Assembly (NCBI GenBank): GCA_014825775.1
Contig: MVAQ01000008.1
Coordinates: forward strand, 62,001-126,000
Origin: Krasilnikovozyma curviuscula
Taxonomy: Eukaryota > Basidiomycota > Tremellomycetes > Cystofilobasidiales > Mrakiaceae
Length of the DNA stretch: 64,000 bases
Reading direction: 5' to 3'
Shown here piece by piece: positions 11,169-29,295 of the stretch (position 1 is the first letter of the stretch; each line of letters starts with the position of its first letter). The notes below the pieces were generated by a model. It was not told the origin of the DNA and did not search any database. It worked only from the letters and a program-made list of their open reading frames with translations. A program made the translations under genes and the position numbers.

Positions 11169-13440
11169 ATGGGATTATTCGTTTTGGAACCAAGCAAGCA
11201 AACGCAGTTTGACATTGTGAGTTCCATGTTCTCTTCGCCTTTGCGACGCTCGAGCTCGCGTTTCTGAAAACCATTGCGACTTGGTCCCCCCCTCCCATTT
11301 TTTCTAGCCTGGGACGTGTCTATTTGAGGATAATCATGATGATGGTTCCAACACAGAACAGCTGAAGAGACATCCCAGGAATCCTGAGATCATTCTGAGA
11401 GTCAGTAGTTACCATTTCTTTTCCTGCGCTCCTTTGCTCCACGCTGATCAGTCAACCTGTCATTCATTGACAGCCCCAACCGTCGAACTCTCCTCTGGAT
11501 CCTTTGAGTTGGAGCAGATGGAAGAAAGAGGCGTACTTTTGTACTCTGCTTTATTCCACAGCGCTGGCGGGAGTTGTCGGTGAGGGGTCCGGTGCTGTTA
11601 TCCATTGACGCTTCATTGTTACTCATTCGGGACTTGATCACTATCACAGGGCCTCTTTTCATTCCAGCGTTTGGTATTTTATCTGCACAATTCGATAAAC
11701 CTGTGACTGATATTGCCAAGTTGAATGGTACTCTTGTGATGGCTCTTGGAATCTCATCGTGAGTCCTGCGTGCTTCCACAACAGTTTGCTATTTTCAAAC
11801 TTAACTTTTCCAAATTCCAAACAGGTTCTTGTGCGTCGTGCTGTCTAGCGTTATCGGAAGACGTCCGCTGTATGTTATTAGCGTTCTATTATACTTCGGC
11901 GGCTGCTGCTGGGGAGGAAGAGGTGAGTCTCGGTAATCTTTACAGGTATTTGTCAACTTAATCAACCTTTTCACATTATTCTTTAACAGCGAATACTTAT
12001 GAATCTCTCTACGGCTCAAGATGGATTCAAGGCTTGGGAATGGGTGCTTTCGCATGTGAGTTCATCCATTCATATTTTTATCTTTATTTTAGACTCTCTA
12101 CAATCATTCCGCTTACATTGAAGTAATTTATTTAGGCCTGGGAAACGCAACCATCACCGACATCTTCTTTCTCAACGAGGCAGGCATCCGAATAGCCATG
12201 TGGCAGCTCGCATGGGTGGTGTCTGTCAACGTCACACCTGTCATCTCGGCCCAAGTCATCGTCTCTATCGGATGGAACAACGCTTTCTGGGTCCTCGCTG
12301 GTGCGCTTGGACCAGCTATCTTCGCCATCCTCATCTTTATGCCGGAGTCGCTTTACCAGCGGTTTGATCTCCCTCTTCCCTCCGAGGCGGCTTCGTTGGA
12401 CGGTACAGAGAGAATTCAAGATGAGAAGAAAATGGGTGTTGCTGTTATCGACGCTGCTAACGAAGAACGCAGCTCCTTCTGGAGCAGATACGGTTTCTTC
12501 AACGGTCGCATCAGCAACGAAAACATTGTAAAGCTGTTCACAACGCCATTTGTCGTCATGTTCACACCCTCTATATTCTGGAGCATGATCGTCTACGGCT
12601 ATCTCTTTACTCTCAACATCTTGTGTGGAGCGACTTACTCACAAGTCTTCCAATCTCCACCTTATGCTGAATCAACAATCGCAGTCGGGTGCGTCCTTTC
12701 CTCTCATTAAGCCTGCTCAAAATATTAAAAAACTGAATTCAACCCTATTTAGGAACCTCTCTGGACTTCCGCCTTTCATCGGATCAGTCTTGGCTTGCTT
12801 GATGGCTGGTCCTCTATCGGACTGGTCCGTCAAGAAGATGTCCCTCCGCAACAACGGTATCTTTGAACCCGAGTTCAGGTTGCTCCTCATGGTTCCAACT
12901 GGCATATTTTCTCTCATTGGGATGCTGCTTTATGGGTTTTCGGCACAGAAAGGGGAGGCGGTGATTGTGCCTGCTGTTGGAATATGCATCATGACCTTTG
13001 GGCTAACGTTCGGTTACGTGGGAACGATTGTGGTGAGCAGCTTTTTTCTAAGCATGACTAGCTTTTTTTTCTTTTTCTTTTTTTTTTGAATTTAATTCCT
13101 CTCCTGTGTCTGCTCCCCAGTATTCTTCTGCTGTCTTTCCTAAACGCGGTGGAGAGACGTTTGGTATCATCATGCTTTACAAGTCATGCTTCGCATTCGG
13201 TTAGTATCAACATCAATATCTCCCATTCGTTCTACAACTGAACCTGGTATTGACCTTGAATTAGGAGGTACATATTACGCGAATGACTGGCTAGCTGCTC
13301 AAGGGCCGCAGGAATTTTTAGGTATCATCTGCGCCATCACGATCGCTTTGTGCTTGACAGGCATTCCCATGTATGTCTACGGTAAACATCTGCGTGCTTT
13401 TGCTTCGGAGAGCAAAGTGTTGGGATGGGCAACTAGGTAG
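11169..13440 (+). CDS. MFS transporter with MGLxVLE-type N-terminus
   Basis: Twelve-helix major facilitator transporter, 535 residues from ten exons: 11169-11216, 11308-11400, 11474-11579, 11650-11758, 11825-11922, 11990-12055, 12136-12688, 12753-13032, 13121-13199 and 13265-13440, all in phase. The N-terminus MGLFVLEPSKQ ... PGTCLFED, then QPSNSPLDPLSWSRWKKE, is the classic cytosolic lead-in of a fungal DHA1-like subfamily. It is followed by GVVGPLFIPAFGIL (helix 1), the loop VIGRRPLYV, FLNEAGIRIAMW, and NLSGLPPFIGSVL after a long central loop. The intron at 13033-13120 holds a long pyrimidine run. The gene is divergent from the nitrilase with 271 bp between start codons, so shared regulation is plausible. 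Substrate unknown; an organic acid, nitrile or drug are all possible. Confidence 0.9.
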
Positions 13441-14661
13441 CTAGTTTCTGATACTGGGAAGAAGGAGGCGCCTGTCGCACGATCAGTTTTCATCACCCAA
13501 TCTTATCTAAAGTGTTCGGTTGCAAGATCAACATGGTGGTGTGAATTCAATGGCAAGTAGACTTCAACGTCATGTCAGGTATCTCAATTTGCTTCCTCAA
13601 TCATTCGCGACTGAAGATTGACTGAGCATCTATATTATGTCCCTGAAAATCTGGTTGAAATCGAGCCCGGTGTCGGGTCATGAAGTGAGATAGGGGCAGA
13701 AAGACCAGATCACCACACCTTAAAGCCATTTACTGTTTCCTCGAACGACTCGTGATTGTTTTCAGTGAAGGCCTGACAAGAGAGAGGTCCACACTGAGCT
13801 TTGACAGTCTGTCAACATCAAGGATGGAGGTTGTTCCTCACCGTAAGATGGCACTAAGATGAGATGCCGATTTGGCTGGCGGAACCCACCCGTTGGGTCA
13901 CAGAAATGAGATCAGATAGAATTGGCGAGGTTCCTTCTTTTTGGAATCGGAGATGGCGGCTTATAAAACACTTTGAAGGATTCTCCGTTCTCCTTCAGGG
14001 AAAGGCGGCCCTTGCGATCCAGCTTGGGCCGCATTTATGGCTTACAGAGCTGATAGCTCTCACTAGAAGAGGAAAGCAGCTCGTTGGCCTCGTTCCATGC
14101 TGATGCTGCTGAGTTCTTCCAATAACTAAACATGCTGGCGAGCGATCTCATCTACATACTTTACCTGTATGAAGTTGAATACACCAAGTCATTCTGACGC
14201 GTCACTCTTTCCGGTTTTCTACTAGATTATAACTTCTCAGTTTATCTTGAGAGTTGCCATCGAATCTGATTGCAATTCCTTGCGCCGCGCACACGACACA
14301 CGACAAGCTTAACCCTCACTCCTTCTGAAATTCAACTTTCAATCGGAAAGTAAGTTCAACATCATCCTACTCAACTCTGCTTCCTGTTTTGATTTTCTAC
14401 TTATCTTTCAAATTATTAGACGCTCATCTTTTGGCCTGCAACAGAGCCTCAAGAAATTCTCAAATTTCTTTATTCCTTGGTCAGCTCGAGCTTTGATCAC
14501 CGCAACCTAATATCAAAGTGTGTCCAGTCTTCAGAAACACTTCTGGACATTCCCAATTAAATCTGACCAACTTCGAAAGCTGTGTGTAGAGAATTCCCGG
14601 ATAAATCAGCTCAGGACGACAATATCTAGAATCGACTGCTCTTAAAATAAATTCGCTGAGC
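13441..14661. other. Intergenic region upstream of YAE1
   Basis: 1.2 kb with only short unsupported frames. An ACGCGT hexamer lies near 14197, about 460 bp before YAE1; significance unknown. The last 400 bp are pyrimidine-rich, as expected for a fungal 5' leader. Confidence 0.4.
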
Positions 14662-15424
14662 ATGCCTTCACCTGATGCCTACATGGATGATGACAACTGG
14701 CTACTAGAAGAAGGAGACGAGTCCTCCTCATCAGCGGCTTATGTACCGGAAACTGAATGGGCTAGTATGGAGGAGAAGTTCACCAACGTAAGTCCTTCTG
14801 CTTTCCCGCTCGTCTTGTGCCGAGGTTGCGCAAAATAAGTAGGATTTGGATCTAACGCTTCTGTTCCCTTCGAACATGTAGGAGGGATATCGGGAAGGTA
14901 TCACCGCTGGAAAATCAACGACCCTCCAATCCGGCTTCAACTCTGGATTCGCAGCTTCAGTCCCGCTTTCTCGACAGCTCGGTAATTTACGAGGGAGAGC
15001 ATCAGCGTTCCTGTCCATTCTTCTATTCCTTTCATCCCAACAACCGTCGTCCTCAAAGCCCTCACCCATCAAGGCACTGTCGAGTCCACTCTCATCCGAC
15101 CCGCAATTAGCAGAAACCGTGGCCAGAGCCCGGGCGGTGGTAGCGGACCTGGGTCGAGTGACGATCACGGATGTGCTGGGTGTGGACGAAGAAGCTGAGC
15201 TGCATAGGATTGAACATGGCGAAGATCCGGCGGAAGTGTTTGGTGAAGGTGAGGGTGAACGAAAGAAGGTAAGGGATTTGGAGAAGGCGATGGAGGGGTT
15301 ACTTGGAATTCAGGAAAGTGGATCACAGAGAAAGGACATGGGCGACCTGGAGTCGAGGCTTGACCAGTTAGGGAATGAACTCGGCGCTATCATCATTCGA
15401 AACAGAAACAGTAACGCAGCTTAA
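14662..15424 (+). CDS. YAE1: Yae1 domain protein
   Basis: Yae1 acts with Lto1 as an adaptor that brings the ABC protein Rli1 (ABCE1) to the cytosolic iron-sulphur assembly machinery. Two exons, 14662-14787 and 14882-15424, 222 residues. The diagnostic deca-GX3 region follows an acidic N-terminus (MPSPDAYMDDDNWLLEE): EGYREGITAGKSTTLQSGF then NSGFAASVPLSRQLGNLRG, with glycine every fourth residue. The C-terminal half is helical and charged (VRDLEKAMEGLLG) and divergent. The exon junction falls exactly before the GX3 domain. The gene converges on the ABC transporter, with stop codons about 135 bp apart. Confidence 0.88.
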
Positions 15425-15558
15425 CGACATGTATGTAAACTCCTTTTGAAACGACGTGAGGAGACTGGCAACTTTCTAAGAGAAAAATCTCACTTGACAA
15501 ATACATAGGTGAGTCTAAAATAATTCTAGATGTAATAAGAGGAGTTGAATGGAAGCGA

Positions 15559-21630
<6,072 letters not shown>

Positions 21631-21943
21631 CCTTTGCTTGATTTCCCTCTCTGTCGAGTTGACCGTCGAGGGGCCACTCGTTTTTCATCGAGGCGTCTCG
21701 AAATGGAGGTGAGGCGGAGGGGCGTAACATAAGTTTTGTCGAAAAAACGCCCTAGAGACATACTTGCTGCAAGCAGAGATGAAATAGTGAAGAGAATATT
21801 GCAGGGATGGTGTATGCTTCGTCGTGTCCCCCCCCCTCCAAATAAGGACATGCTCTCAGTCTTCGAAGTGAGAAGCTTGCTGGACGTGTCATGACCTGGG
21901 AAATGAGACAGAATTGGTCGACATCACCCCTTAAATAATCTTC
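21631..21943. other. Intergenic region
   Basis: 313 bp between the ABC transporter start and the stop of the next minus-strand gene. It contains the transporter's promoter and leader. No coding signal. Confidence 0.4.
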
Positions 21944-22925
21944 CTACCATTGGCTGCCACCAACCGCTTGGCTCATCATCACATCGCCCGCAGCCGCTAC
22001 GCTCTGCGTACTATCCAGCATCTCATCATCGTCATCTTCCTTCTGCGACTCGATGTTGATTGGCAGAGCAGGACCGGTAGTATCCTCCGGGCTATTCAGG
22101 ATCTCAATCACCTCCTTGGCCTGCGTCTGCTCCGCCTTTTCTGGCGTCGGGTTAGGCCAAGGCAAAGAAGGAGCACCAGCGCCAATAGTCGACCCAAATG
22201 CAAATTTCGCAGAATCCGTGTTGACCTTCTGGGGGGACGCGCCGAATGAGGTCGACACCGCTGCAGACGAACGACGGTGGGGATTCTCTGGTCTTGTTGG
22301 TACGGGGGCTGTTTTGGTAGTAGATGATATTGTTGCTGGTAGAGGAGGAGGGAGCATCGAGGTGAAGGGAGAAGGGATACTTGTGCTGTATGAGGGTGTG
22401 AATGTTGTCGTTATTGGACCATCAGGAGCAGCTGTGGTGGTAGAGGTCGACGTTGTCAGCGGCGCTCTCAGGTGATCGTCCGATTCTTCGGTCAAGATGG
22501 AATAGTCCACAACTGAAACGGTATCGTTTGAATCTTTCATCGTGGAGTCTAGTGCAGGAGGAACACACGAAGAAAGGTCAGTATATTCAGGCACCTGCAG
22601 CTGATCTCTCGCTCTCCCCACAAATGAGCCTACAGGTAAGCCAATACGAAAAAAGATACTCACCAACACCTAAACTACTCTCGTCGGTACCCTCTCCAGG
22701 ATGGGCTGCACCAGGCTTCAGCTTGCCAAGCCAGCACCCCTTCTCCTCGTCCCACACGACCCTTTCAAACTCTTCCCTCTTCCATGGCCGTTCAGCGTCG
22801 ATATGGGCCCGTACGTGATTGACGAAAGCTGGGTAAGACGTGAAGATAGATGAGCAGGTTGGGCCGTATTTGCAGCTGAAGTATTGTGATTGCGAGCTTG
22901 ACGGTGAGGAGAGCACAAAGGACAT
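21944..22925 (-). CDS. Single C2H2-like zinc-finger protein, otherwise low complexity
   Basis: Two exons, 22925-22664 and 22548-21944, 288 residues. Near the N-terminus is a finger-like C-x5-C-x12-H-x3-H pattern (CKYGPTC ... HVRAH). A short folded segment follows (EEFERVVWDEEKGCWLG). The rest is Ser/Thr/Pro-rich and probably disordered, with an acidic patch (QKEDDDDEMLDS) close to the end and the tail AVGGSQW. No named family is recognised. A DNA- or protein-binding nuclear role is only a guess from the finger. The start is the first ATG of the open frame and puts the finger at residues about 17-40. Confidence 0.7.
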
Positions 22926-23151
22926 TGTGTCTTCTGTGAGATGTTCAGTAAGGAAGATTGGGTGAATGGATGAGACTCTCTTAATGATAATAAGCAGTAC
23001 ATATATCAGAATCAGGGCAAAGGGATATAGTCGGGAAAAGAGCTTTCCTACTCACCTTTTGCAGCTACTCGTGCAGGCGGAAACTCTCTTTTCCAAAAGT
23101 CTGGTGTTGAATCAAGTCTTGAGGAAGAGGAGAGGTACAATCGAGATAAGT

Positions 23152-23587
23152 ATGGGTGATGGTCTGACAAAAGCAACAATTCTGAGGCTCACTGTTCTGA
23201 AGAAGGCGTTGGAGGTGAGAGTCAGCTCTGCGACGCGCTGCGCTGCGAGATTCCGTCAAGTCGATTGATTGACAAACAGCCCAGCGCGGAGAGACTCGAA
23301 GTTCCTGTCGATCGACAGCTTTCCTCAGCTTTGCTCGTACGATGAATGGACACAGCTCTTATTGGATGAGATTGATGAAGGAAAAAAAGCGCTATTATTT
23401 GCTCAGCGTGAGTTTGCGAGAGATTCAACCCATCAGAAGGTTGCTCGTCAGACTACTGTCAGAAAATAACTATATCTTATCGATACAACTTACCAATTTG
23501 AAGCATTCGCTAGGAACCCTTCGGTCTTCATCTGCTGGATCCTTAGAGAAGAAGAGGAGGAAAAGGAACATTCTTCAATATAGATGA
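23152..23587 (+). CDS. Possible small helical protein, unknown
   Basis: Tentative model of about 97 residues from three exons: 23152-23214, 23302-23407 and 23463-23587. It starts MGDGLTKATILRLTVLKKAL and continues through YDEWTQLLLDEIDEGKKAL. The last junction is well supported: donor GTGAGT after LLFAQ and acceptor TGTCAG join in phase to NNYILSIQLTNLKHSLGTLR. The protein ends with a basic tail (EKKRRKRN). The first intron's acceptor is uncertain, because the best branch/acceptor site (about 23280) gives the wrong phase. The amphipathic helices resemble small kinetochore or adaptor subunits, but I cannot name a family. Confidence 0.42.
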
Positions 23588-25112
23588 AGCCGGACCTGAA
23601 CGCCATAGAGGAGGCTTCAGTGACTATATGAGATGAAAAAGAGCGAACAGCACCAAGATGGAGAACAATCGGAAGAATATCTGTTCGTTTTCATTTGAGG
23701 CTTGGTATCTTTTTCTCCTTAGGTCATCACACTGATAACAGTTGTGTTGTAATTTTCTCTATCACGGAATGGCCGCGTTCTCACCTTCGGATTCGCATCA
23801 TATTGAATTCTCGTTGATGAAGTGGTAACAAGTTTACATCTGCCGGTAGACAAAATCACATTCTTGCGCGCGTCAAAACGGTGAACATGAGGGTGTGGTG
23901 ACAACAGGTCGCATAGGATACACATAGGATACACATAGGATACACAGTTGAATACAATGAATATTCTGAACTTACAATCTGAAAAGACATTGAAAGCTGG
24001 GTCAGAGTCCAAAAAGTAATGAGAGTCAGTTTCGTGTTAAAACAATAGTTGTACAAAACAAGCGGCGGTAAGATGAAGAAGTGTTCAGATATATAAAAAG
24101 CTACTAAACTTTCCCAAAAACATAAATCAACATTCTCTCTAGAAGAGAGTCATGATGTCCCTATGCATAGATTAACATCACAAGATGGAAGAGGAGGCCA
24201 GAGTGGTGAAGAAAGGCGAGCATCGCCAGCTTCACTGGTAAAATAGTGGGAGGTTGAGTTGAGGTCAAACTTACCTACAGGAATCTTCGACAGTGCCCTT
24301 AAATGTATCTTCAGTTTGGAGCCAAAGTCATGCTGGGAAACTTCATGGATAGCAGAGCAGGGAGGGAAGATAAAGAGAATGTCAGCCTCATGATCAAAAA
24401 TTTTCCAACGCAAAACCAGAATCACAAAGGAGAGAGTGGGAATCGTAGAATCAGATAAAAACATTGTTCTCATAGACATTTGGGCGTTACTCCAGTCTTT
24501 TTCGAAGAGCTGAGTTTATAAAATCGAGGAAAACCTCTTTATCATCACTTTACGATGGGAACCCCACCACCACATCTTCCAGTTCGTGAAATTGCGATCT
24601 GACCAAGTAAGAAGGTCAAGGGAAACTGCAGGCTTACCATTTGAGCTAGTATCGTCTGAGTATAATTCAGAATAGACTTTGAAGATTTCCGAGCTGCATC
24701 TTGAACAGAACTCCTAAATCGGAAGACCACCAGCTATGGCAGTCCTTATAACAAGCCATAGTGTTCTTCTGAGAAAAAGAAAGAAATCGGAAAAGCAAGA
24801 TGTTGTCTACATGTAGACTCACACCAACTGAAGAAGTTTTTATGCGCCTGTCGAAAACTCGCGTTTTCTTTTCGTTTTTCGGTGTTTACATCTCCTTCAG
24901 TCGCATCTTTATTACCACCTGACAGGAAAAATCAACGGAAGAAGGAATGTACTTCAAATCGTTGATTTATCAAATTTACAAAACAGACGCAATATGTTCA
25001 ACGCAATATTATTATCGTTTAAATCGCTATTGAATATTTGACCCAGTTAAACATCAGAGCAATATGAAAAGGAAGCAGATACGCCAATGATCGTTAAATC
25101 GCGTTGAATATT
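23588..25112. other. Intergenic region with small repeats
   Basis: 1.5 kb without a supportable gene. It holds an 11-bp unit repeated three times (23912-23945). Its right end is very AT-rich, with a near-duplicate of about 27 bp (25015-25042 and 25091-25116). Confidence 0.45.
23912..23945. repeat. Short tandem repeat, 11 bp x 3
   Basis: Three consecutive copies of CATAGGATACA in a non-coding stretch. A minisatellite-like array, probably polymorphic. No function implied. Confidence 0.85.
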
Positions 25113-25116
25113 TTAC
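25015..25116. repeat. Pair of AT-rich near-identical segments
   Basis: Segments 25015-25042 and 25091-25116 share the pattern TCGTT-AAATCGC-TTGAATATTT-AC with a few indels. The second overlaps the OPT stop codon. A related CAATATT-containing motif recurs just to the left (24985-25010). Confidence 0.6.
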
Positions 25117-28100
25117 ACTGGCCAATTGCCAGGTCCAAACCCTTCCAGAGGTGGCTCTTTGTATGCCGCGCCATTCCAATCAAGAGCTGAGGGAAAGAGG
25201 AATATTGTAAGTCTTACAACTCCAGAAAATCAACTAAAGACTGCGAATGATATCAGCTTACTGTTTTGGAACACTGTATTTCCCCACCAGTTGATTCCGA
25301 GAGTACCATTCTTAGCGATTCCAAGGGTCAGGAAGATGAAGACGGTACTGAGGACAGTTCCAGAATCGAGAGCTGCAGAAAGAATATAGTTGTACTGTAA
25401 TTATAGAAGAGGGTGAGTAGCAGTTAACCATGTCAAATCTGGAAGCCATCTTACTTTGGACCACCAACGGAAGTTCTTACGCCGAGCAACGTACTCTGCC
25501 GTTCAAGACATAGAATACCATCAGCCTCAAAGAGAGTGTATGTAGAAAGGATTGTTACTCACGAGTCAAGAACCCGACTGTTAACCAACTGGAGTAGTTC
25601 AGTCCTGTCGCAGGAGGAATTCCCAAAGGACCGTTCAGAATGACCGGCCAGCTGATTTGCTCGAGGAAGTTCTTTAGTTTGGGACTCTTCTCTTTTCGAG
25701 CCCAGATATAGAACGGAATGGGGATCAAAGCGCCTAGGATAAATGCGTAGTAGATTGGGTGATAGACAGCTCCTGGCCCAAATTGACGTTGAGGTCCAAT
25801 TAGAGCCCTACAAAAAGGGATGTTTTTCAGCATCATGTTTCTCAATGATAACAATTAAATTACTTACCAGAGGATTGAAGCTGTAAAAAACACTTCAGCG
25901 TGAGGACATGTGAGACCGCTCTCATTGGTGGGAGAACAGATGTCTGTAATTCGTCGGAACATCCACTCTTTGATACCAACTTGAATCAAGGATGTCAGGA
26001 AAACGGATACAAATTGAACTGTAATGTATAACAAGACGAAATCAATTCGTTGAAAACATGCCACGGTGACAAGAAACGAAGTAAACAAACTTACCAATGA
26101 ACGTGTCTCTCGGTGGAATTTTGATGTAATGCCCGATTTTCAGAGATTGAGTGAACACACCTCCCATGAACAGGGTCTCAACAGCGTACGTTTTGAAGAA
26201 CTGCGAAGCCGGACGACAAAGTGAGTGGCTTGTTCAGCAAGGTGCAGGCAGAAAAGAAAGCTTACCAGGCCGGGAAGTGCCTCGCCAGGCCAGATGTAAC
26301 CAGGGATAACTTGACTGATGACATTCATCACTGTGATCTATAAAGGGAAACCAAACGGTGATCAGCCTCAAGCGAAAGGCTTGCAACACAAAGATAAGGA
26401 CGAACCTGCTGGCCAGTCTGCGCGAAAATGTAACCAGCAGGGACGAAGTAGATGGCTGTAAGAGCAAGTGACAAGAAAAGTCCCCACCATGGAAACTAGA
26501 GAAGAAAATGAGATCAGCCGATGATCTCTCTTCGCGGGAGAATGATATTCTTACATCTGTCTGGTAGCACTCAACGGCAATAAGAGATAGAGCAAGAACA
26601 AGTCCAAATGAAGCATAAAACCACCTACGTCGTGTTTTTTTTTTTCAAGTCAGTAATACTGGCGAAGAGCCCATTTGATTTCGGGTACTGACCAGTTTGG
26701 AACTTCAGGGTATGCCTTCATTAATTTTGCATGAACGTCATCTTCTTCTACATTCATCCTCCTCACAACTGCAGTCCAGATCTTTTTACCTTGAAACAAT
26801 GCGGTGTGGACGATGACACATGTTGTTAAGGCGATGGCAAGGAAGTATGTCATTGCGAACGACACGGAGATGTACAGGGGTGAGTAAGCAGCGTAGGCGC
26901 CCAAGTCGAGAGATTGGTTCTCATCGAGGATCGCTGAGTAGTTGTAGCTGGCTCCAAACCGGTCGAAAGCTCCGCTGGAGACCATGGGAAGATAGGCAAA
27001 GCCCCATGTCTGTTTGATGAGAGTGGGTGAGATGGATAGATACTGTGTGGTTCAAGAAAAGGAACAACTCACGTTGGTGTAATAGAGGATAGGAACAATG
27101 ATCCAATAGAAGAGCTGAACGAGGACAATGATCATGGATATTGAGTTAAAATTAAAACACGGAACCGAGCTGAGAGCAACTTACTAGAAATCCAAATCCG
27201 ATGTTGGCTTCAGCCCACCAAGGAATGACCAAAGGAGATCCAATCCAGGCAATTTGAGACCAGTCAAAAGAAATGACGCTCATTCCCAAGCCACTGGCAC
27301 CCCCAAACAGCTGATTGACGACTACATTGTTTGGTCTGATCCAGCAGATCCAAGTGAAATATGACAAGGCGCCGAAGATGAAGCCAGGGAAGAAGTACCA
27401 AGCAAATGCTGCACCGAAAATAATCCAGAAAAACTTGAATCTTGTGAGACTTCCGTCATAGCCATCTTCTTCGGCGTGGAAGGTGTTGAGGAACGTGCAG
27501 ATGATGAGAGCTTGCGGCCATATCATTGAAGCTGGAATGATCTATGAATGAGCAGAAACAGAGTTGATTTAGCCCTCCTCTAATGAATTCAGATACACAA
27601 GATAGATTCACCAAGAGTTTTCGAGTGAAACCAGCCATTGCGAAACCAGTGAGCTGCGATGAAAGTACTAGCAATACAGAGAATCTGCGATCATGGAAAG
27701 AAGCAGCGTGTTTTAGTACAAATACGGAAAGGCCATCGACTTGTTGTTTCTCTATTAGCTCTGTAAACTCACCCAGCAGGAAAGGGAACCTTGTAGTAAA
27801 TCTCCGCAGCAACGGCAGCCTGAAGTCCATATGCCTGGATGCTCGTCACGGTAGCCATGATAGAAATTAATCCATGTTCTTTGATATTGAACGGACCAGG
27901 GTTCAGCGAGAAGCTGTAGTTGCCGAGCCAGCGTGGGAGGTGGTACGTTGTGAATGGTAAGACATAGGCCATGAATTTGCCGATAGGATAAGCGAGCAGC
28001 CTACGTGACAAGATTTTCAGTGATTTCCTCTTCTTCAGATGGGGAAAGGTGAAACTTACTGGATCAGGATTGGTGGGATGGCTGGCGCTGGCTGTCGGAA

Positions 28101-29295
28101 ATACAAGAAGGTGTTGATGCCCGAACAAATGGAACATAGCACGAGACCGATGGACCACACCCTGAAAGTGAGGGCAGGCATTTCAGGATCATCGAGATTC
28201 GACACTGCTGCTCTGACTTCGGGGTACTTTGAATCTTCATCCGGAGTCAAATCAGCGTTGATTGAGGATCTGCCCCAAAAAGCAAGTGCACGTTGGTTCC
28301 GAGCTCCTGAGAAGAAAATATAAGCGCTATAATACTCACTTCTCGGTATCTTCAGTAGAAGAATCACCGCCCATGTATGTTGTCTCGTTATCTGGAATCG
28401 TCGTAGGTCCACCCAACTCGCTCATCTGCCATCTCTCCGAGACGCCAAGCGACTCGCGCGCAGAGAAGAACTTCCCGCCCTTCTTCTTGGGAGGAGTCAT
28501 CTGTGAGCTAACTACAGTGCTACTACCGTAGAAGTCGCTCTGAGGGAGGTTGGGACTCATAGAGGGACTGTTGTGGCGGTGTACGAGCGAACCTTTTCTG
28601 TTATCTCCACCTGTGGTCGAGGAGTAGGCGGAGAACATTTCGGAGTTGTCGGTATACACGCTTGCGCCATCCAGGGAGTGAGCAATGAGACCTTTGCCTC
28701 CTCCGGGAGTAGTGAGGAATCCTCGAAGATCTCGGTGAGGGAACGAGGATGGTGCAGATGAAACGTTAAGGACGCCCAAACCCCCGGCATCAGACTGAGC
28801 GATAGACCGGGCGGTGTTTAGGCGAAGGGAATCTTCGTCATTACCAGACACAGAGCCCGAAGACAGTGAGCTGGACGTTCCGAGCTTTCGCATAGCGCTA
28901 GGCGAGAACTTCCCTGCGGACATTTTTCCACCCGATTTGCCGGTCTGAGGCCGACTGTACGCAAAGACATCTTCGTCCTCATCCTCATCCTCTTCATCGA
29001 CATTTGGAAATGCATCGAAAGCTTCATCCACTTCTTGATAGTTCTCGAGATCTGATGGAAAATCGAAAATTTCGCGTCAGTGTTATATAGAGTTTCAATG
29101 AGGATGAAAGTGAAAGTCTAAAAAGACTGATCAGTGGCACTCACCAGGTTTGAATGTATTAGGAGCATCTGAGAGATTGCTGATGGAGCTGGCTGCTGTA
29201 TCTGGACGTGTATTAGCGGTTTCTGGACGAGCTGACTTTGGTGCGGTGAGGGGACGGGAGAGAGGGTTGGCGGTCGCTGGTCTGTTGGACGCCAT
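25113..29295 (-). CDS. Oligopeptide transporter, OPT family
   Basis: Proton-coupled importer of small peptides or glutathione in the plasma membrane. Seventeen exons assemble in phase to 1023 residues: 29295-29145, 29051-28340, 28269-28060, 28000-27773, 27684-27612, 27541-27185, 27114-27073, 27009-26693, 26624-26555, 26495-26406, 26337-26266, 26200-26095, 26018-25868, 25807-25563, 25495-25455, 25394-25262 and 25186-25113. Family hallmarks: NPGPFNIKEHGLI in the N-terminal half, the KIPPRDTF motif, the DICSPTNESGLTCPHAEVF loop, and the end QYVARRKNFRWWSKYNYIL with GPGNWPV. It is longer than typical OPTs because of a hydrophilic N-terminus of about 290 residues with an acidic run (DEEDEDEDED) that precedes the first membrane helix. 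That region probably controls trafficking or turnover (inference). Confidence 0.92.

Noticed and set aside
13061..13087. Long pyrimidine/poly-T run
   Set aside because: Lies within an MFS intron as its polypyrimidine tract; no sign of a retrotransposed poly-A tail or target-site duplication.
22053..22475. Plus-strand open frame of 140 codons
   Set aside because: Antisense shadow of the low-complexity exon of the zinc-finger gene.
23912..23945. Direct repeats as a possible CRISPR-like array
   Set aside because: Only three contiguous 11-bp copies without spacers in a eukaryotic genome; a simple minisatellite.
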